A DNA stretch of 64,000 nt from Bosea sp. RAC05 (GTDB lineage: Bacteria > Pseudomonadota > Alphaproteobacteria > Rhizobiales > Beijerinckiaceae), in assembly GCF_001713455.1 (NCBI RefSeq), contig NZ_CP016463.1, forward strand, positions 186,001-250,000, read 5' to 3'. The notes under the pieces were generated by a model that was not told the DNA's origin, ran no database searches, and saw only the letters and a list, made by a program, of their open reading frames with translations. Numbering within the stretch: the first letter of the stretch is position 1; the number at the start of each line of letters is the position of its first letter. The position numbers and the translations under genes are program-made. Below, one piece after another: positions 1-8,458 of this stretch.

Positions 1-1281
1 TTCATCGCCAAGTTTGCCGAGGCGCCACTGGCGACACTGCCGGACGAACAGACAGATCCCCTGCGTTGGGAAGAGCGCTGGGTCGTCCTGGGCAATGGCC
101 TGGCCAAGGCCGCAGAAGACGCGCGTGCGATCGGGATCCGCATCGAGCAGACCGACGCCGAGATCGACGCGCTTGAGGCCACCGACGTCGGCCGACCGCC
201 CTCGATCATGCCACATCACGGCGGGGGAAACCCGTTGCGCGACATCACCATTGCGGTGGAGAGCCCGGCCGCAGGCAGCTTCGATTTCCGCGTCTCCTAC
301 AAGGTCGGATCCGCGCGCTGGTCGGCCGCCTATGATGCCAAGCTCGTCTCGGCCACGGCGAAGGAAGCAGCCAGCCTCCAGCTTGCACGCCGTGCCCGCA
401 TTTCGCAGGCGACAGGCGAAGACTGGACCGACGTCGCCTTGAGCGTTTCGACGATCCAGACCCAGCGACGCACATCAGTGCCCGATGTCGGCACGCTCGT
501 CGCTCGCGTCGCTGAACCACCGCGGCCAGCACCGATGCCTCGCCCAGGCATGCCCACGGCCCCGATGCAGGAATTCGGAGGAGCCGGACTTGCCGATATG
601 AGGATGTCGGTGGCTGCGACCGAGCAGCAGGCAACTGTGGAGACGGCCGGGTACAGCGTCGTCTTCGAAGTGCCTGGTCGCGTCAGCATCGCCGGCGATG
701 CCTCGAACAGGACGATCCTCCTGAAGCAGACCGCGTTGACCCCGGCGGTGAGCCTGCAGACGGCACCATCACTCGACCCCGCGGCATACATCGAGGCGAC
801 CTTCACAGCCCCCGACGAGGCGCCACTGTTTCCGGGGCCCGTCACGCTGACGCGCGATTCCCAGATGATCGGCCAGGGTCAGATTCCGCTCACGGCTCCG
901 GGAGCTCAGGTCAAGCTCGGCTTCGGCATCGATGATCGCATCCAGGTCACCTACGCTCCCCTCTCGCGCAAGGAAGAAGGGCCCGGCATCATGGGCTCGA
1001 CGAGATCCGACACGCGTGAGTTCAAGGCGACGATCCGCAATCTCAGGCAGACGCCTGTCGCAATGACGGTGGTCGATCGCCTTCCGGTTTCCGAACAGTC
1101 CAATGTCGAGATCGAGCGCCTTTCGACAATGACACCCGGCTCGGAGCCGGTCTCCGAGGAGAAACGTGGCGTGATCGCGTGGAAGTTCGACATCCCGGCC
1201 AATGGCGAGAAGGAGGTCCGCACGGGCTACCGGCTGCGCTGGCCGGCGGACCGCCAGATCCTGCTTTCCCGTCCGAGATGA
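1..1281 (+). CDS. DUF4139 (mucoidy inhibitor A-like) protein, C-terminal part
   Basis: The frame is open from the first base of the window, so only the last 426 residues are seen and the true start lies upstream. The visible part matches the DUF4139 beta-rich domain of the mucoidy-inhibitor-A-like family: a W-(S/T)-x-x-YDA block near residue 108, an ATGEDWTDV stretch near residue 136, and a C-terminus with EKRGVIAWKFD followed by YRLRWPADRQI. In this family an N-terminal DUF4140 coiled-coil half normally precedes this domain; it is outside the window. The biochemical role is unknown; many relatives are secreted or envelope-associated. The stop codon overlaps the ATG of the next gene (ATGA), so the two are probably translated together. 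Confidence 0.8.
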   Translation, partial: FIAKFAEAPLATLPDEQTDPLRWEERWVVLGNGLAKAAEDARAIGIRIEQTDAEIDALEATDVGRPPSIMPHHGGGNPLRDITIAVESPAAGSFDFRVSYKVGSARWSAAYDAKLVSATAKEAASLQLARRARISQATGEDWTDVALSVSTIQTQRRTSVPDVGTLVARVAEPPRPAPMPRPGMPTAPMQEFGGAGLADMRMSVAATEQQATVETAGYSVVFEVPGRVSIAGDASNRTILLKQTALTPAVSLQTAPSLDPAAYIEATFTAPDEAPLFPGPVTLTRDSQMIGQGQIPLTAPGAQVKLGFGIDDRIQVTYAPLSRKEEGPGIMGSTRSDTREFKATIRNLRQTPVAMTVVDRLPVSEQSNVEIERLSTMTPGSEPVSEEKRGVIAWKFDIPANGEKEVRTGYRLRWPADRQILLSRPR

Positions 1282-1640
1282 GGTCTGACATGGCATCCAT
1301 GCCCCACCCCGACGCCGGACTGGTTGTCGACTCCTATGTCCTCCTGGTCGATCAGTCTGGACGGACGGCCATCAGGCTTGAGCGCCGCGGTCGGTATGAC
1401 GAGGATCGCTGGGCCATTGTCGAAGGCAGCGCCTGTCTCAGCACCGACGGTATGGTCTTCGTGACCGAACGGATGCCGTCAAACCGGACAGAGGAGTTTT
1501 TCTCCACGACCCGGTTCACGTTGAAGCAGGCACTGGAACTGTGGCTCGGCTACCTGGCCATCCTGCCGACCGAGCAGCCCTGGCTGAAGTCGTATCGCTA
1601 CGCATACGGCAGTGTCATGGAGCCAGCTGAAACGCTCTGA
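1278..1640 (+). CDS. small hypothetical protein (120 aa)
   Basis: I do not recognise this protein. The start is placed on the ATG that overlaps the stop of the DUF4139 gene by four bases (ATGA); ATG codons at 1290 and 1299 are alternatives. It has no signal peptide or membrane segment. It is soluble-looking, with a beta-rich first half and a FTLKQALELWLGYL helix near residue 85. The tight coupling suggests co-expression with the upstream gene, but says nothing about function. Confidence 0.6.
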   Translation: MRSDMASMPHPDAGLVVDSYVLLVDQSGRTAIRLERRGRYDEDRWAIVEGSACLSTDGMVFVTERMPSNRTEEFFSTTRFTLKQALELWLGYLAILPTEQPWLKSYRYAYGSVMEPAETL

Positions 1641-1694
1641 CCTGCTGAGACGGATCGGCTTGTCGCTTGCGAGAGCCGGCATGACCATGTCGGC

Positions 1695-2576
1695 ATGACA
1701 CATCAACTGCGCGGCCAGATCATCTTTCGTAACGCGATCGGTGCGAACCGAAGCATGGATCGCTTGTTTCGGACCCCGTCATCCGAGGTGCCGTTCAGCT
1801 ATTACCTTGCAGTCGGTATCCTCGAGGCTACGGAGGCAGCACTCCCCGCCGAGAAGGTTCTGGGCTTCGTGATCAACAAGCGCGGCTCCAGCACGCAGCT
1901 CCAGCTGACGGGGTCGATCCACTCTCTGCCTCCCGAGAGTGCAATCTCGGATCTCGGCGGCGTCATGACCCAGATGGACGTCGAGCCCCCGTTTCTCGGG
2001 GCCCTGATGATCTGTGGTGGTATGGTTCTGCGGAAGACACGGATGGCTGCGTCCGACGGCAAGGTGGTGCACGCCATCGCTGCCCTGGTGCGCTCGCCGG
2101 TGGATATCCTGCCCCAGCGCGAGATGCTCACGCTCGCCGGCGATAATGGCCGACTTGATGTCATCGATCAGCGCAAGATCCCGGATTCGTTCCCGATCGG
2201 CGGCGCCATGGGTCAGACCTATGGCCTGCCGATCTGGGGCTTTGGCGAAGAGCCGCGCTCAATCCGCTCGACGCTGCGGCTCGACTGCATCGATGCCTGC
2301 AACGAGGTCCACCGGATCGAGATGTCAGGCCCGATGGATGACGAGAAGAGAGCTCAGATCGCGGCTCTCCATGCGAGTGGCATGACAGACCCGATCCGCT
2401 GGACCAAGGGGGAGCAGTTCGAGGAGTTCAAACGCCGTGTCGCCGAACAGGGTGGCTATCGACCCCTCGACACCTATCCGACAGCAGTCGAGTGCGCGAA
2501 GCACGACACCATGGTCCGCGAGATCGTCGCATCGATGATGCGCGAGGAAAACGAGATCATCGCTCCCCGCTGCTGA
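1695..2576 (+). CDS. hypothetical protein (293 aa)
   Basis: This is a complete 293-residue reading frame with codon use like its neighbours and no frame competitor of comparable quality. I see no signal peptide, transmembrane segment or catalytic motif that I can name. The N-terminal half has an alternating hydrophobic beta pattern and the C-terminal 70 residues are charged and helical. It is 54 bases downstream of the preceding small gene and converges on the next gene, whose stop codon begins two bases after its own. Function unknown. Confidence 0.65.
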   Translation: MTHQLRGQIIFRNAIGANRSMDRLFRTPSSEVPFSYYLAVGILEATEAALPAEKVLGFVINKRGSSTQLQLTGSIHSLPPESAISDLGGVMTQMDVEPPFLGALMICGGMVLRKTRMAASDGKVVHAIAALVRSPVDILPQREMLTLAGDNGRLDVIDQRKIPDSFPIGGAMGQTYGLPIWGFGEEPRSIRSTLRLDCIDACNEVHRIEMSGPMDDEKRAQIAALHASGMTDPIRWTKGEQFEEFKRRVAEQGGYRPLDTYPTAVECAKHDTMVREIVASMMREENEIIAPRC

Positions 2577-2578
2577 GA

Positions 2579-3670
2579 TCAGAAGCGGGGCAGAATTGCC
2601 TCAGCCGGGACGGCCGACGCGATCAGATCGATCGCCAGCCCCGACCGGTGCTCGATATCCATAATGCTGGCTGCTTCATGATCGACCTGGTCGAGCGAAA
2701 ATCCGAAGCGTGCGAGATCGTCCTGAGTGGCCGGGCGCCACAGCCCTTCGATTCCGAAGTCGACCTCACCCTCATGGGACCGGCTGCTCCAGCCTTCGGC
2801 ATTCTCCAGGACATAGAGACCCTGGGGCCAGTCATTGCGCCAGAAGTAATCCTCGACCCCATCGAGGCCGTGGAAGACTGAGCCTGTACGGGCGAGAAAG
2901 GAGCAGGAGGTCGATGAGCCTGCCTCGCCATACCAGAGCACCAGAGCCTCATTTGGAAGCGTGCGCTGGTAGGCGAGTTCCCAACAGTCGAGCACCCACA
3001 TGGGCCCTGCGGGTCGCTGCAGAAAACTGGACATGCCAAGTTCGGGATTCGGCATGAAGGCCCCGACATCGAGGCGTGACATGCCTTGCCCGAGGGAAAG
3101 AGGATCCACGACATCGAACACCGGCACCCCGACGTCATCCCTTCGACAATCGGGGTTCACCGCAGCGATGAGGTCGCCTGCAGCCCCTGACCAAGTCTCC
3201 GGTAGCTGGATCGCGATGGACGTGCTCCAGAAGCGCGCCCCACCGATGTCGGTGAACGTCCCCTCGGGCTCGTCTTCGACAGGCGACAGCTGGTCGGGGC
3301 CGCCCGCCAGGATCGAACGCATCACCAAAGATGCCTGGGCTCTGCGGCCCTCGACGGAATCAATGTGCAGCAGGATTGAGTTCGGGCGGTCGCTCAGCAG
3401 CGCCAGGGCGTAATTTTTGACCGCCTCAGCAGGACCGTTTGGAAGCGGCGCCGTCCAGACGATGTCACCGGTGCCGCGGATGAACCAGCTCCCGTAAGCC
3501 GTGACCTCGACAGCGTGATCGGCACCAGCCTCGTCCTTTGCGATGCGCCGCTCCGAGGCGATCTCGGCGAGCGTCCAAAGCGTGAGCTGCGGCTTGGACA
3601 ACAGCGACAGGGACGACTGCAAGGTGATGAAGCGGTCACCAGCAACGAGGTCGGCAAAGGAACGTCGCAT
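2579..3670 (-). CDS. hypothetical protein (363 aa)
   Basis: A complete 363-residue frame on the minus strand, starting MRRSFADLVAGDRF. No signal peptide or membrane helix is apparent. The sequence is rich in Trp, Leu and acidic residues and has a pattern of beta strands joined by loops. No family is recognised. It ends back to back with the plus-strand gene before it, with only two bases between the stops, which is compact packing typical of this replicon. It may be read from the same transcript as the minus-strand genes upstream of it (HAD and 209-aa genes), about 75 bases away, but this is inferred from spacing only. Confidence 0.65.
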   Translation of the reverse strand: MRRSFADLVAGDRFITLQSSLSLLSKPQLTLWTLAEIASERRIAKDEAGADHAVEVTAYGSWFIRGTGDIVWTAPLPNGPAEAVKNYALALLSDRPNSILLHIDSVEGRRAQASLVMRSILAGGPDQLSPVEDEPEGTFTDIGGARFWSTSIAIQLPETWSGAAGDLIAAVNPDCRRDDVGVPVFDVVDPLSLGQGMSRLDVGAFMPNPELGMSSFLQRPAGPMWVLDCWELAYQRTLPNEALVLWYGEAGSSTSCSFLARTGSVFHGLDGVEDYFWRNDWPQGLYVLENAEGWSSRSHEGEVDFGIEGLWRPATQDDLARFGFSLDQVDHEAASIMDIEHRSGLAIDLIASAVPAEAILPRF

Positions 3671-3744
3671 CGATTCGTGTCCTGGCGCAAGTGATCACGG
3701 ATGCTAGATCGCGAGCTTGAAAACGGCCAATGCGGCCGGGCTGG

Positions 3745-4215
3745 CTATCGCAGGATCGTCAGAGAGCTGCCACCCAAGCGGTGCCTCAGCAAAGCGATAT
3801 GCTGGTGTTCGAGCCCGCGGTCTGTTTCGGTCATGACGACGTTGGCGACTTGATCCGGAAGAAAACCGGTCTCGTCGTCGAGGACGACGTAGGTGCTGAC
3901 CTCTGGATGCCTCGCCAGCCAGTCTGCGATCTCGATTCCGCGAAACGCATTCGTCGCATCCGGCGCGATATCCGCCCAGTGCCCGGTTCGCCAGTCTTGG
4001 TGAAGCGGGATGCCTGGCCACTGGGCAAGCAGGATGCCTGGCATGTCGTGACTGCTGCGCCAGGTCGATGAGACGACGATGCTCGCACCGACCTCAACCA
4101 CAAGCTCATCCAGCATGGCGACCTTGGCGGGATCCATGGACGTATTGCGCCCACCGGCACGCCTTGATGATGACGTCACCAGGACGCCGTCGAGATCAAG
4201 GAAGAGGACCGACAT
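3745..4215 (-). CDS. HAD-like phosphatase domain protein (HAD_SAK type)
   Basis: A 156-residue protein that is almost entirely one small HAD domain. HAD motif I is FLDLDGVLV at residues 4-12 (nucleophile Asp plus acid/base Asp), motif II is VSSTWRSS near residue 48, and a motif-III-like VVLDDET block lies near residue 109. This combination, with Trp-Arg after the motif II serines, fits the HAD domain described in Swiss Army Knife RNA-repair proteins (PF18143). Stand-alone members like this one are common in plasmids and phages and are presumed to remove phosphates from polynucleotide ends. That substrate is inferred from the family, not shown here. The start lies three bases after the stop of the 209-aa gene, so they form an operon. 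Confidence 0.75.
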   Translation of the reverse strand: MSVLFLDLDGVLVTSSSRRAGGRNTSMDPAKVAMLDELVVEVGASIVVSSTWRSSHDMPGILLAQWPGIPLHQDWRTGHWADIAPDATNAFRGIEIADWLARHPEVSTYVVLDDETGFLPDQVANVVMTETDRGLEHQHIALLRHRLGGSSLTILR

Positions 4216-4218
4216 CGC

Positions 4219-4848
4219 TCAGAGTGTCAGATCATCGGATTTGAAGCGATCGAGGCCTTCGCGCGCGCTCTGAAGAGCCTTGCTCAGCTCGGACGCGCTG
4301 CCTTCGTGAACGATGCCGTCGAGGATTGCGTCGATGGTGTCGGGCTCGATGTCTTCGTTACGATCCATGTCGGCGATGACCACGCGCACGGGGCCCGACG
4401 TCCCGGTGACTTCCGCCATGCCGTTTTCGACGGTCAGGACGACAGTCGGTGCGGCCTCGTTCTCGCGGATCGCGTTGATCAGGGATGCGAAGAAGAAGTT
4501 CGTGTTGGGCATCTTGCCCTGGGCCAGGGTCTGCTCGATCTGCTTGGCGAAGTCCGCCAAGCGCTCGCGAGGCGGCCGCGGATCGAGGGTCGCGCGCTCG
4601 ATGAAGTGGTGCTTGGCATGCAGGCCCTGGCCTGCAAAATCCACCGAAACCTCATAACCCGGCGGGAAAATGTGAGTCACCACGCCGACGACCTGGCGCG
4701 CATGCAGATCCTCGGCAATCGCCAGAAAGCTGTCGCTCGTATAGGCGCGCATCGCCGTGCGATTGCGATTGCTGGCGCGGATGTTCTGCAGGGCAGCGTC
4801 TGTGATGATGACACCATCGCCGACTGCAAAGGGTACGATCTCGGTCAT
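4219..4848 (-). CDS. hypothetical protein (209 aa), upstream partner of the HAD gene
   Basis: A complete 209-residue frame beginning MTEIVPFAVGDGVIIT. It has no signal peptide or membrane segment. The first 80 residues look like a small beta barrel (VGDGVIIT, VVGVVTHIFPPGYEVSVDF), similar in style to KOW or SH3-like RNA- or protein-binding folds. The rest is acidic and helical. I cannot assign a family. It is the first gene of a two-gene minus-strand operon with the HAD phosphatase, three bases apart, so a shared role in nucleic-acid end processing is possible but speculative. Confidence 0.65.
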   Translation of the reverse strand: MTEIVPFAVGDGVIITDAALQNIRASNRNRTAMRAYTSDSFLAIAEDLHARQVVGVVTHIFPPGYEVSVDFAGQGLHAKHHFIERATLDPRPPRERLADFAKQIEQTLAQGKMPNTNFFFASLINAIRENEAAPTVVLTVENGMAEVTGTSGPVRVVIADMDRNEDIEPDTIDAILDGIVHEGSASELSKALQSAREGLDRFKSDDLTL

Positions 4849-5015
4849 TAGAGCCTCATGGATGATTTAGAGGATCGTATGGCCCATTCACGCAAGCCAC
4901 CACCGCATTGGCGGATCGGTCCATAACCTCATCCACGTCTTTCATGGAACAATCCATCTGAACGGAGGTGACGCCGGCCTATCACTGATATCGTTATCGA
5001 ACGGTGGAGGAAGTG

Positions 5016-5618
5016 GTGTCGATTCTCGTTCGATTGTCCGTGCTGGCCCTTGGCATGTCGTGCGCACCCGTGCAGGCCGGTGCGATCCGTGACGCCAAAA
5101 TCCAGGTGTTCCGCTCGCCAGCGGAGAATATCGAGAAGGTCGACGCATCGGTAATCCGTGCGTGCCGCGAGCCGCTCGATCTGGCTGGGTTTGTTCTCAC
5201 CGACACCAACGTCCTGGCCGCGATCGCTGCAGCGGCCGCCGGCAATGGTGGCGCACCGGTGCGCATCTACATCGATCAGGGCGAAGCGGCCGGCGCCGGC
5301 GTGCATCGCAGCCCTGGCTACCTCGCGCTGGCCGACATGCCCAACGTGAAGATCCGCATGAAGGCCGGCCGTCAGGCCATGCATCTCAAATCCTATGCGT
5401 GCGGAAACCTGCTGCGGACGGGCTCATCGAATTTTTCTGGTGTGGCTTTCAAGGGCCAGGACAATGATCTGGTTCTCATCCGCTCCAAGGAGCTCGCAGA
5501 CGATTTCCGTACCCATTTCGAGACCCTGTGGTCTCGGTCCGACGACAAGCCGTTCACGCCGCTCCAGCCAGATCTGGAGCACCCGCGCAGTTACACCACC
5601 AACGCGCGGCCCCAATAG
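5016..5618 (+). CDS. secreted phospholipase D-like (Nuc-type) protein
   Basis: Single PLD/HKD-repeat protein of about 200 residues, the size of the Nuc/Pld6-type endonucleases found on plasmids. A GGAGG sequence at 5006-5010 sits just before tandem GTG codons at 5013 and 5016; I chose 5016 for spacing. The N-terminus is a signal peptide ending near APVQA, so the mature protein is exported. The active-site region reads H-L-K at about residue 122, followed by GSSNFS. In the canonical HxKx4D pattern the position of the Asp is Gly here, which is unusual. The family cleaves phosphodiester bonds in DNA or phospholipids through a phospho-His intermediate. It probably acts in the periplasm on nucleic acid or lipid. 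Confidence 0.75.
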   Translation: MSILVRLSVLALGMSCAPVQAGAIRDAKIQVFRSPAENIEKVDASVIRACREPLDLAGFVLTDTNVLAAIAAAAAGNGGAPVRIYIDQGEAAGAGVHRSPGYLALADMPNVKIRMKAGRQAMHLKSYACGNLLRTGSSNFSGVAFKGQDNDLVLIRSKELADDFRTHFETLWSRSDDKPFTPLQPDLEHPRSYTTNARPQ

Positions 5619-5651
5619 AATTTGAACCCGATAGATAACCGGAGAGCCCCG

Positions 5652-5873
5652 ATGAAGACCGCAGCCACCCTCGAAGTCGCCCAGTCTCAGCCGATCGTCC
5701 TCAAGAGCAACGCTCAGTGGCTTCTGCGCCTGGCCGACCGCATCGAACGTCTGCCTGGCGCGGAAGGGTGCGATGCACCCGAGCGCATGCGAGCCGCGGT
5801 GGCCGTCAGCACCCGTCTCTCACTCCCCGGCGAGGTCGTCTATGAGCGCCTGCGCCTCGTCAGCAGCCACTGA
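5652..5873 (+). CDS. small hypothetical protein (73 aa)
   Basis: Start chosen at the ATG at 5652, which has GGAGAG eight bases upstream; the same frame is open from 5622 but lacks a ribosome site there. It encodes 73 residues with a helical LLRLADRIERL segment and no membrane or export signal. Its last 54 bases overlap the end of the convergent gene on the other strand, so one of the two may be wrong, or they overlap tail to tail. No family recognised. Confidence 0.5.
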   Translation: MKTAATLEVAQSQPIVLKSNAQWLLRLADRIERLPGAEGCDAPERMRAAVAVSTRLSLPGEVVYERLRLVSSH

Positions 5874-6272
5874 GCAATCGCTCGGAACAGCCGACGGCTT
5901 CTGCCCTGGCGGCATCGGCATGATCGATGTCGCGGTGACCGGCATGAGGCGGTAGGCGAGGACGGCCGCTGCCCGGGAGCGCGGAACCCCTGTGCGATCG
6001 GCGACGGGCCCGATCAGCGACACCAGGCGCGAGAGGTCCTCCTCGAATTTCCGGCGATCTGCCGCATCGGACGCAGTCGCTGAAGCGGTTGCGCTCGCGG
6101 CAGCGCACCGCGCGATCTGAGCCACGGGAGCAGTCGATTGAGCGAGGTCGCGCGACTGCGCGTCGAGGAAGCCCGAGAGATCGACACTCTGTGCGCCCGC
6201 AGATCCAGCCATCACGCACATGGCCGATCCGAGGACCGAGGCTGCGAGACAAGCGACATGATTTCGGGGCAA
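5820..6272 (-). CDS. secreted hypothetical protein (150 aa)
   Basis: Minus-strand frame. I place the start at a TTG (6272) because GGAGG lies eight bases before it and the resulting N-terminus is a textbook signal peptide (hydrophobic stretch, then GSAGAQS). An ATG at 6314 would put 14 extra residues before it. The mature part is Ala/Ser-rich and helical, with a KFEEDLSRLVSLIGPVADR segment around residue 85. No family recognised. The 3' end overlaps the plus-strand 73-aa gene by 54 bases. Confidence 0.5.
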   Translation of the reverse strand: MPRNHVACLAASVLGSAMCVMAGSAGAQSVDLSGFLDAQSRDLAQSTAPVAQIARCAAASATASATASDAADRRKFEEDLSRLVSLIGPVADRTGVPRSRAAAVLAYRLMPVTATSIMPMPPGQKPSAVPSDCSVAADEAQALIDDLAGE

Positions 6273-6459
6273 TGCGGCGTCCTCCGTGTTGGGCACCCTC
6301 AATGGCATTCTCATCCTAAGAATCGGTAATCTGATTCAGGGAAATCGTCTCGCTTCTGCAGATCACCGGCTTGAGGGCATGAAACCGTGGGCGCACGCAG
6401 GTCGCGGCTTGCATCCAAGTGCCTCATCATGGACCCTGATCCCAAGGAGATTGCGAGCA

Positions 6460-6972
6460 ATGACAGACCTGCGCGAGATGACCGCTAGAGATTTCAGCGG
6501 CAAGAACGAGGTCTTGCCGATCCGGCAGGGTCTGGCTCTCGATTTCAGAGCGCGTCAGCCCAACGAAGCGATCGGCGAGCGTGGGCTCGGCGCCTACATC
6601 CTGCCTCCCTTCCAGCGACCGCCGGTCTGGCAGCAGGAGCAGGCTGTGCGTTTCATCGAGTCGATCTGGCTGGGTCTGCCGATTGGTGTCTACGTCTACA
6701 ATGAGTCCCCGACGCTGGGTGCTACGGATGGCTGGCTGATCGAAGGTCAGCAGCGCTGGACCTCGATCACGTCCTATGTCGCCGGCGAGTTCGAGGTCTT
6801 TGGCCATCTCTACACCGATCTCGACGCGGCGGATCAGCGCCACTTCATGTTGCGTCCGTTCTCTTGCATCGTGACGAAGTACGACGACCCGGAGAAGCTG
6901 AAGGACATCTACCACCGCCTGGCGTATGGCGGCACAGCCCACGAGCCCGAGCACGCCCCGGCGTTTCGCTGA
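6460..6972 (+). CDS. short DUF262 (GmrSD N-terminal-like) protein
   Basis: The ATG at 6460 follows AAGGAG at 6444-6449 with rather long spacing; an in-frame ATG at 6286 is not supported by a ribosome site. The 170-residue product carries the DUF262 ParB-like nuclease motifs: LPPFQRPPVW near residue 48 and IEGQQRWTSI near residue 97 (family consensus GQQR). Full-length DUF262 proteins, including the type IV restriction enzyme GmrSD, are 400-700 residues and usually add a C-terminal DUF1524 HNH domain. This one stops right after the NTP-binding half, so it is either a minimal member or truncated. No DUF1524 partner follows it. It could be a remnant of phage defence. Confidence 0.75.
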   Translation: MTDLREMTARDFSGKNEVLPIRQGLALDFRARQPNEAIGERGLGAYILPPFQRPPVWQQEQAVRFIESIWLGLPIGVYVYNESPTLGATDGWLIEGQQRWTSITSYVAGEFEVFGHLYTDLDAADQRHFMLRPFSCIVTKYDDPEKLKDIYHRLAYGGTAHEPEHAPAFR

Positions 6973-6985
6973 GGCAGAAGCGACG

Positions 6986-7525
6986 TCAGGCAGCCTGGGC
7001 CGCGTAGTCCCAGGGCACTGGCCGTAGCGAACTGGGCAGATACAGAAGGTGTTCAGGATGCCCGCTCGCCGTGATCCGCAAGGCATGCAGTGGCAGCCCC
7101 AGCCCGAGGATGTGCCGGAACCGGTCGGTCATCAGGCTTCGGGTTTTAGCGCGGCCCTTCGGGCAGCCCCAGCTGGCAATCATGATGCCTTGCCTGGTTT
7201 CGCAAAAGCGCGCGGCCGCAAGCAGTGCTTCATCGGCCAGAGGCCCGACCGGATCGTCCATAGCGGCAAGATCGTCGGCATTCGTCGCGATTCCGGTCAC
7301 CGCGTTGACGAAGATCAGATCGCTGGCGCCGAGCATGTTGGCGAAGGCAATACCGCGGCGCGATGTCGGATCCTCGACGCCCAATCCGGCAGTGCTGGGG
7401 TTGTGCAATACAAAAACGACGGGGCAGCCGAACATCGAGAGCCGGCGTCGCAGCCACACACGGTGCCGCGGGCTTGAAAAATGCGCGTCGTCCTCGACCC
7501 AGGCCGGAAGCGGGTCAGACTGCAT
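6986..7525 (-). CDS. DUF1643 domain protein
   Basis: A 179-residue protein. The ATG at 7525 overlaps the stop of the upstream gene by one base (TGATG), which decides the start; an in-frame codon at 7576 would add 17 residues. Family hallmarks are VVFVLHNPSTAG near residue 32, EDPTSRRGIAFAN near 47, DPVGP near 90, IASWG near 113 and a C-terminal GHPEHLLYLP. DUF1643 proteins are small, frequently plasmid- or phage-borne, and of unknown biochemical function. It is the last gene of a probable three-gene minus-strand operon. Confidence 0.85.
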   Translation of the reverse strand: MQSDPLPAWVEDDAHFSSPRHRVWLRRRLSMFGCPVVFVLHNPSTAGLGVEDPTSRRGIAFANMLGASDLIFVNAVTGIATNADDLAAMDDPVGPLADEALLAAARFCETRQGIMIASWGCPKGRAKTRSLMTDRFRHILGLGLPLHALRITASGHPEHLLYLPSSLRPVPWDYAAQAA

Positions 7526-7755
7526 CAGTAGCGGGTCTCTCGGAGCCACGGGAAGCGGTCTTGCACGGCTGCGCACCAGTCTCGCTTGACCGGAACCTCG
7601 TCGACGTCATGCTCTGCCGCGCAGACGAGGCAGACCGCGACATCCTTCTTCGGGTACCAGTAGGGCGTCACGACGTAGCAGAAGCAGCAATGCTCGCTGC
7701 CGCGATCGCTTCCCCGGTCCAGGCCCTGGGGTTCTCGTTCAAGCGGAATGGGCAT
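7525..7755 (-). CDS. small Cys-containing hypothetical protein
   Basis: A 76-residue protein (82 if translation begins at 7773) with two Cys pairs, CCFC and CLVC, about 20 residues apart, plus HD and W/C residues. That spacing is compatible with a small zinc ribbon, though no named family was recognised. Its stop overlaps the ATG of the DUF1643 gene and its start overlaps the end of the upstream membrane-protein gene, so all three are probably translated from one message. Confidence 0.6.
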   Translation of the reverse strand: MPIPLEREPQGLDRGSDRGSEHCCFCYVVTPYWYPKKDVAVCLVCAAEHDVDEVPVKRDWCAAVQDRFPWLRETRY

Positions 7756-8458
7756 GCTGTTTCCCCGCACCATCTGGCGACGTGACGATCACGAAGCAGA
7801 CGGGAGCATGGTCGGAACAGGCGGCGATGCAAGCCCCTGCGTCGGGCTGGCCCTCAACGGCACAGGGAAGATCCCAGACGATCCGGCCGTCGACTGTGCC
7901 AAACCGGATCTTCTCGGTGACGCCATCATTCACGAACCAGGTGACGGAGTCGACGGCTTCCCATGGAACGGTATGGAGGATCCTTGTCCCGTCGCCGCGG
8001 ATCGATGCCATGGCGATCCCGTCAGGCATGATCGCGAAGGCGCGCGAAGCACGCGACTGCCTCTCTTCTTCGTCGAGCTGCTTGGTCAGTTTTCGCGTCA
8101 CCCAGTAGGCGAAGCCGGGAACACCAATCACCGGGATTGCCAGAGCGCCCAGCAGGATCCATCCTTCCTGAAGAAGGCTCCCAGACTGCCGCGCCTGAAG
8201 AAACCACTCCACTCCGCCAACGAAGCTGAGTGCCACCACGAGTGTCAGGAGGGCTGTGCCGGCGGGCCCATCCCAGAACAGGCGGACGGGCTTTGGCTCA
8301 TCATCGTCGCCAGGGCAGCCGATCCAGGTCGCGTCGCGCTCGCTGGCCTCGAGGTTGCCGATCAGCAAATCAACTGCAGGGCTGTGCGGTGAAGTATCGG
8401 CAAAGCGAACTGGGACCGCCGCGTCGGACGGATTAGGCAGGAAGGATACGGCGTTCAT
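7739..8458 (-). CDS. two-helix membrane protein with cytosolic domain (239 aa)
   Basis: The protein has a 60-residue N-terminal region, two hydrophobic helices at about residues 66-87 and 100-120, and a soluble C-terminal domain with a beta-rich layout (AIMPDGIAMASI, HTVPWEAVDSVTWF). The domain resembles in style the PH-like modules that follow paired membrane helices in bacterial YcxB/YdbT-type proteins, but I cannot confirm that. It is the promoter-proximal gene of the three-gene operon reading away from the iteron region. No regulatory site was identified upstream. Confidence 0.6.
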   Translation of the reverse strand: MNAVSFLPNPSDAAVPVRFADTSPHSPAVDLLIGNLEASERDATWIGCPGDDDEPKPVRLFWDGPAGTALLTLVVALSFVGGVEWFLQARQSGSLLQEGWILLGALAIPVIGVPGFAYWVTRKLTKQLDEEERQSRASRAFAIMPDGIAMASIRGDGTRILHTVPWEAVDSVTWFVNDGVTEKIRFGTVDGRIVWDLPCAVEGQPDAGACIAACSDHAPVCFVIVTSPDGAGKQHAHSA

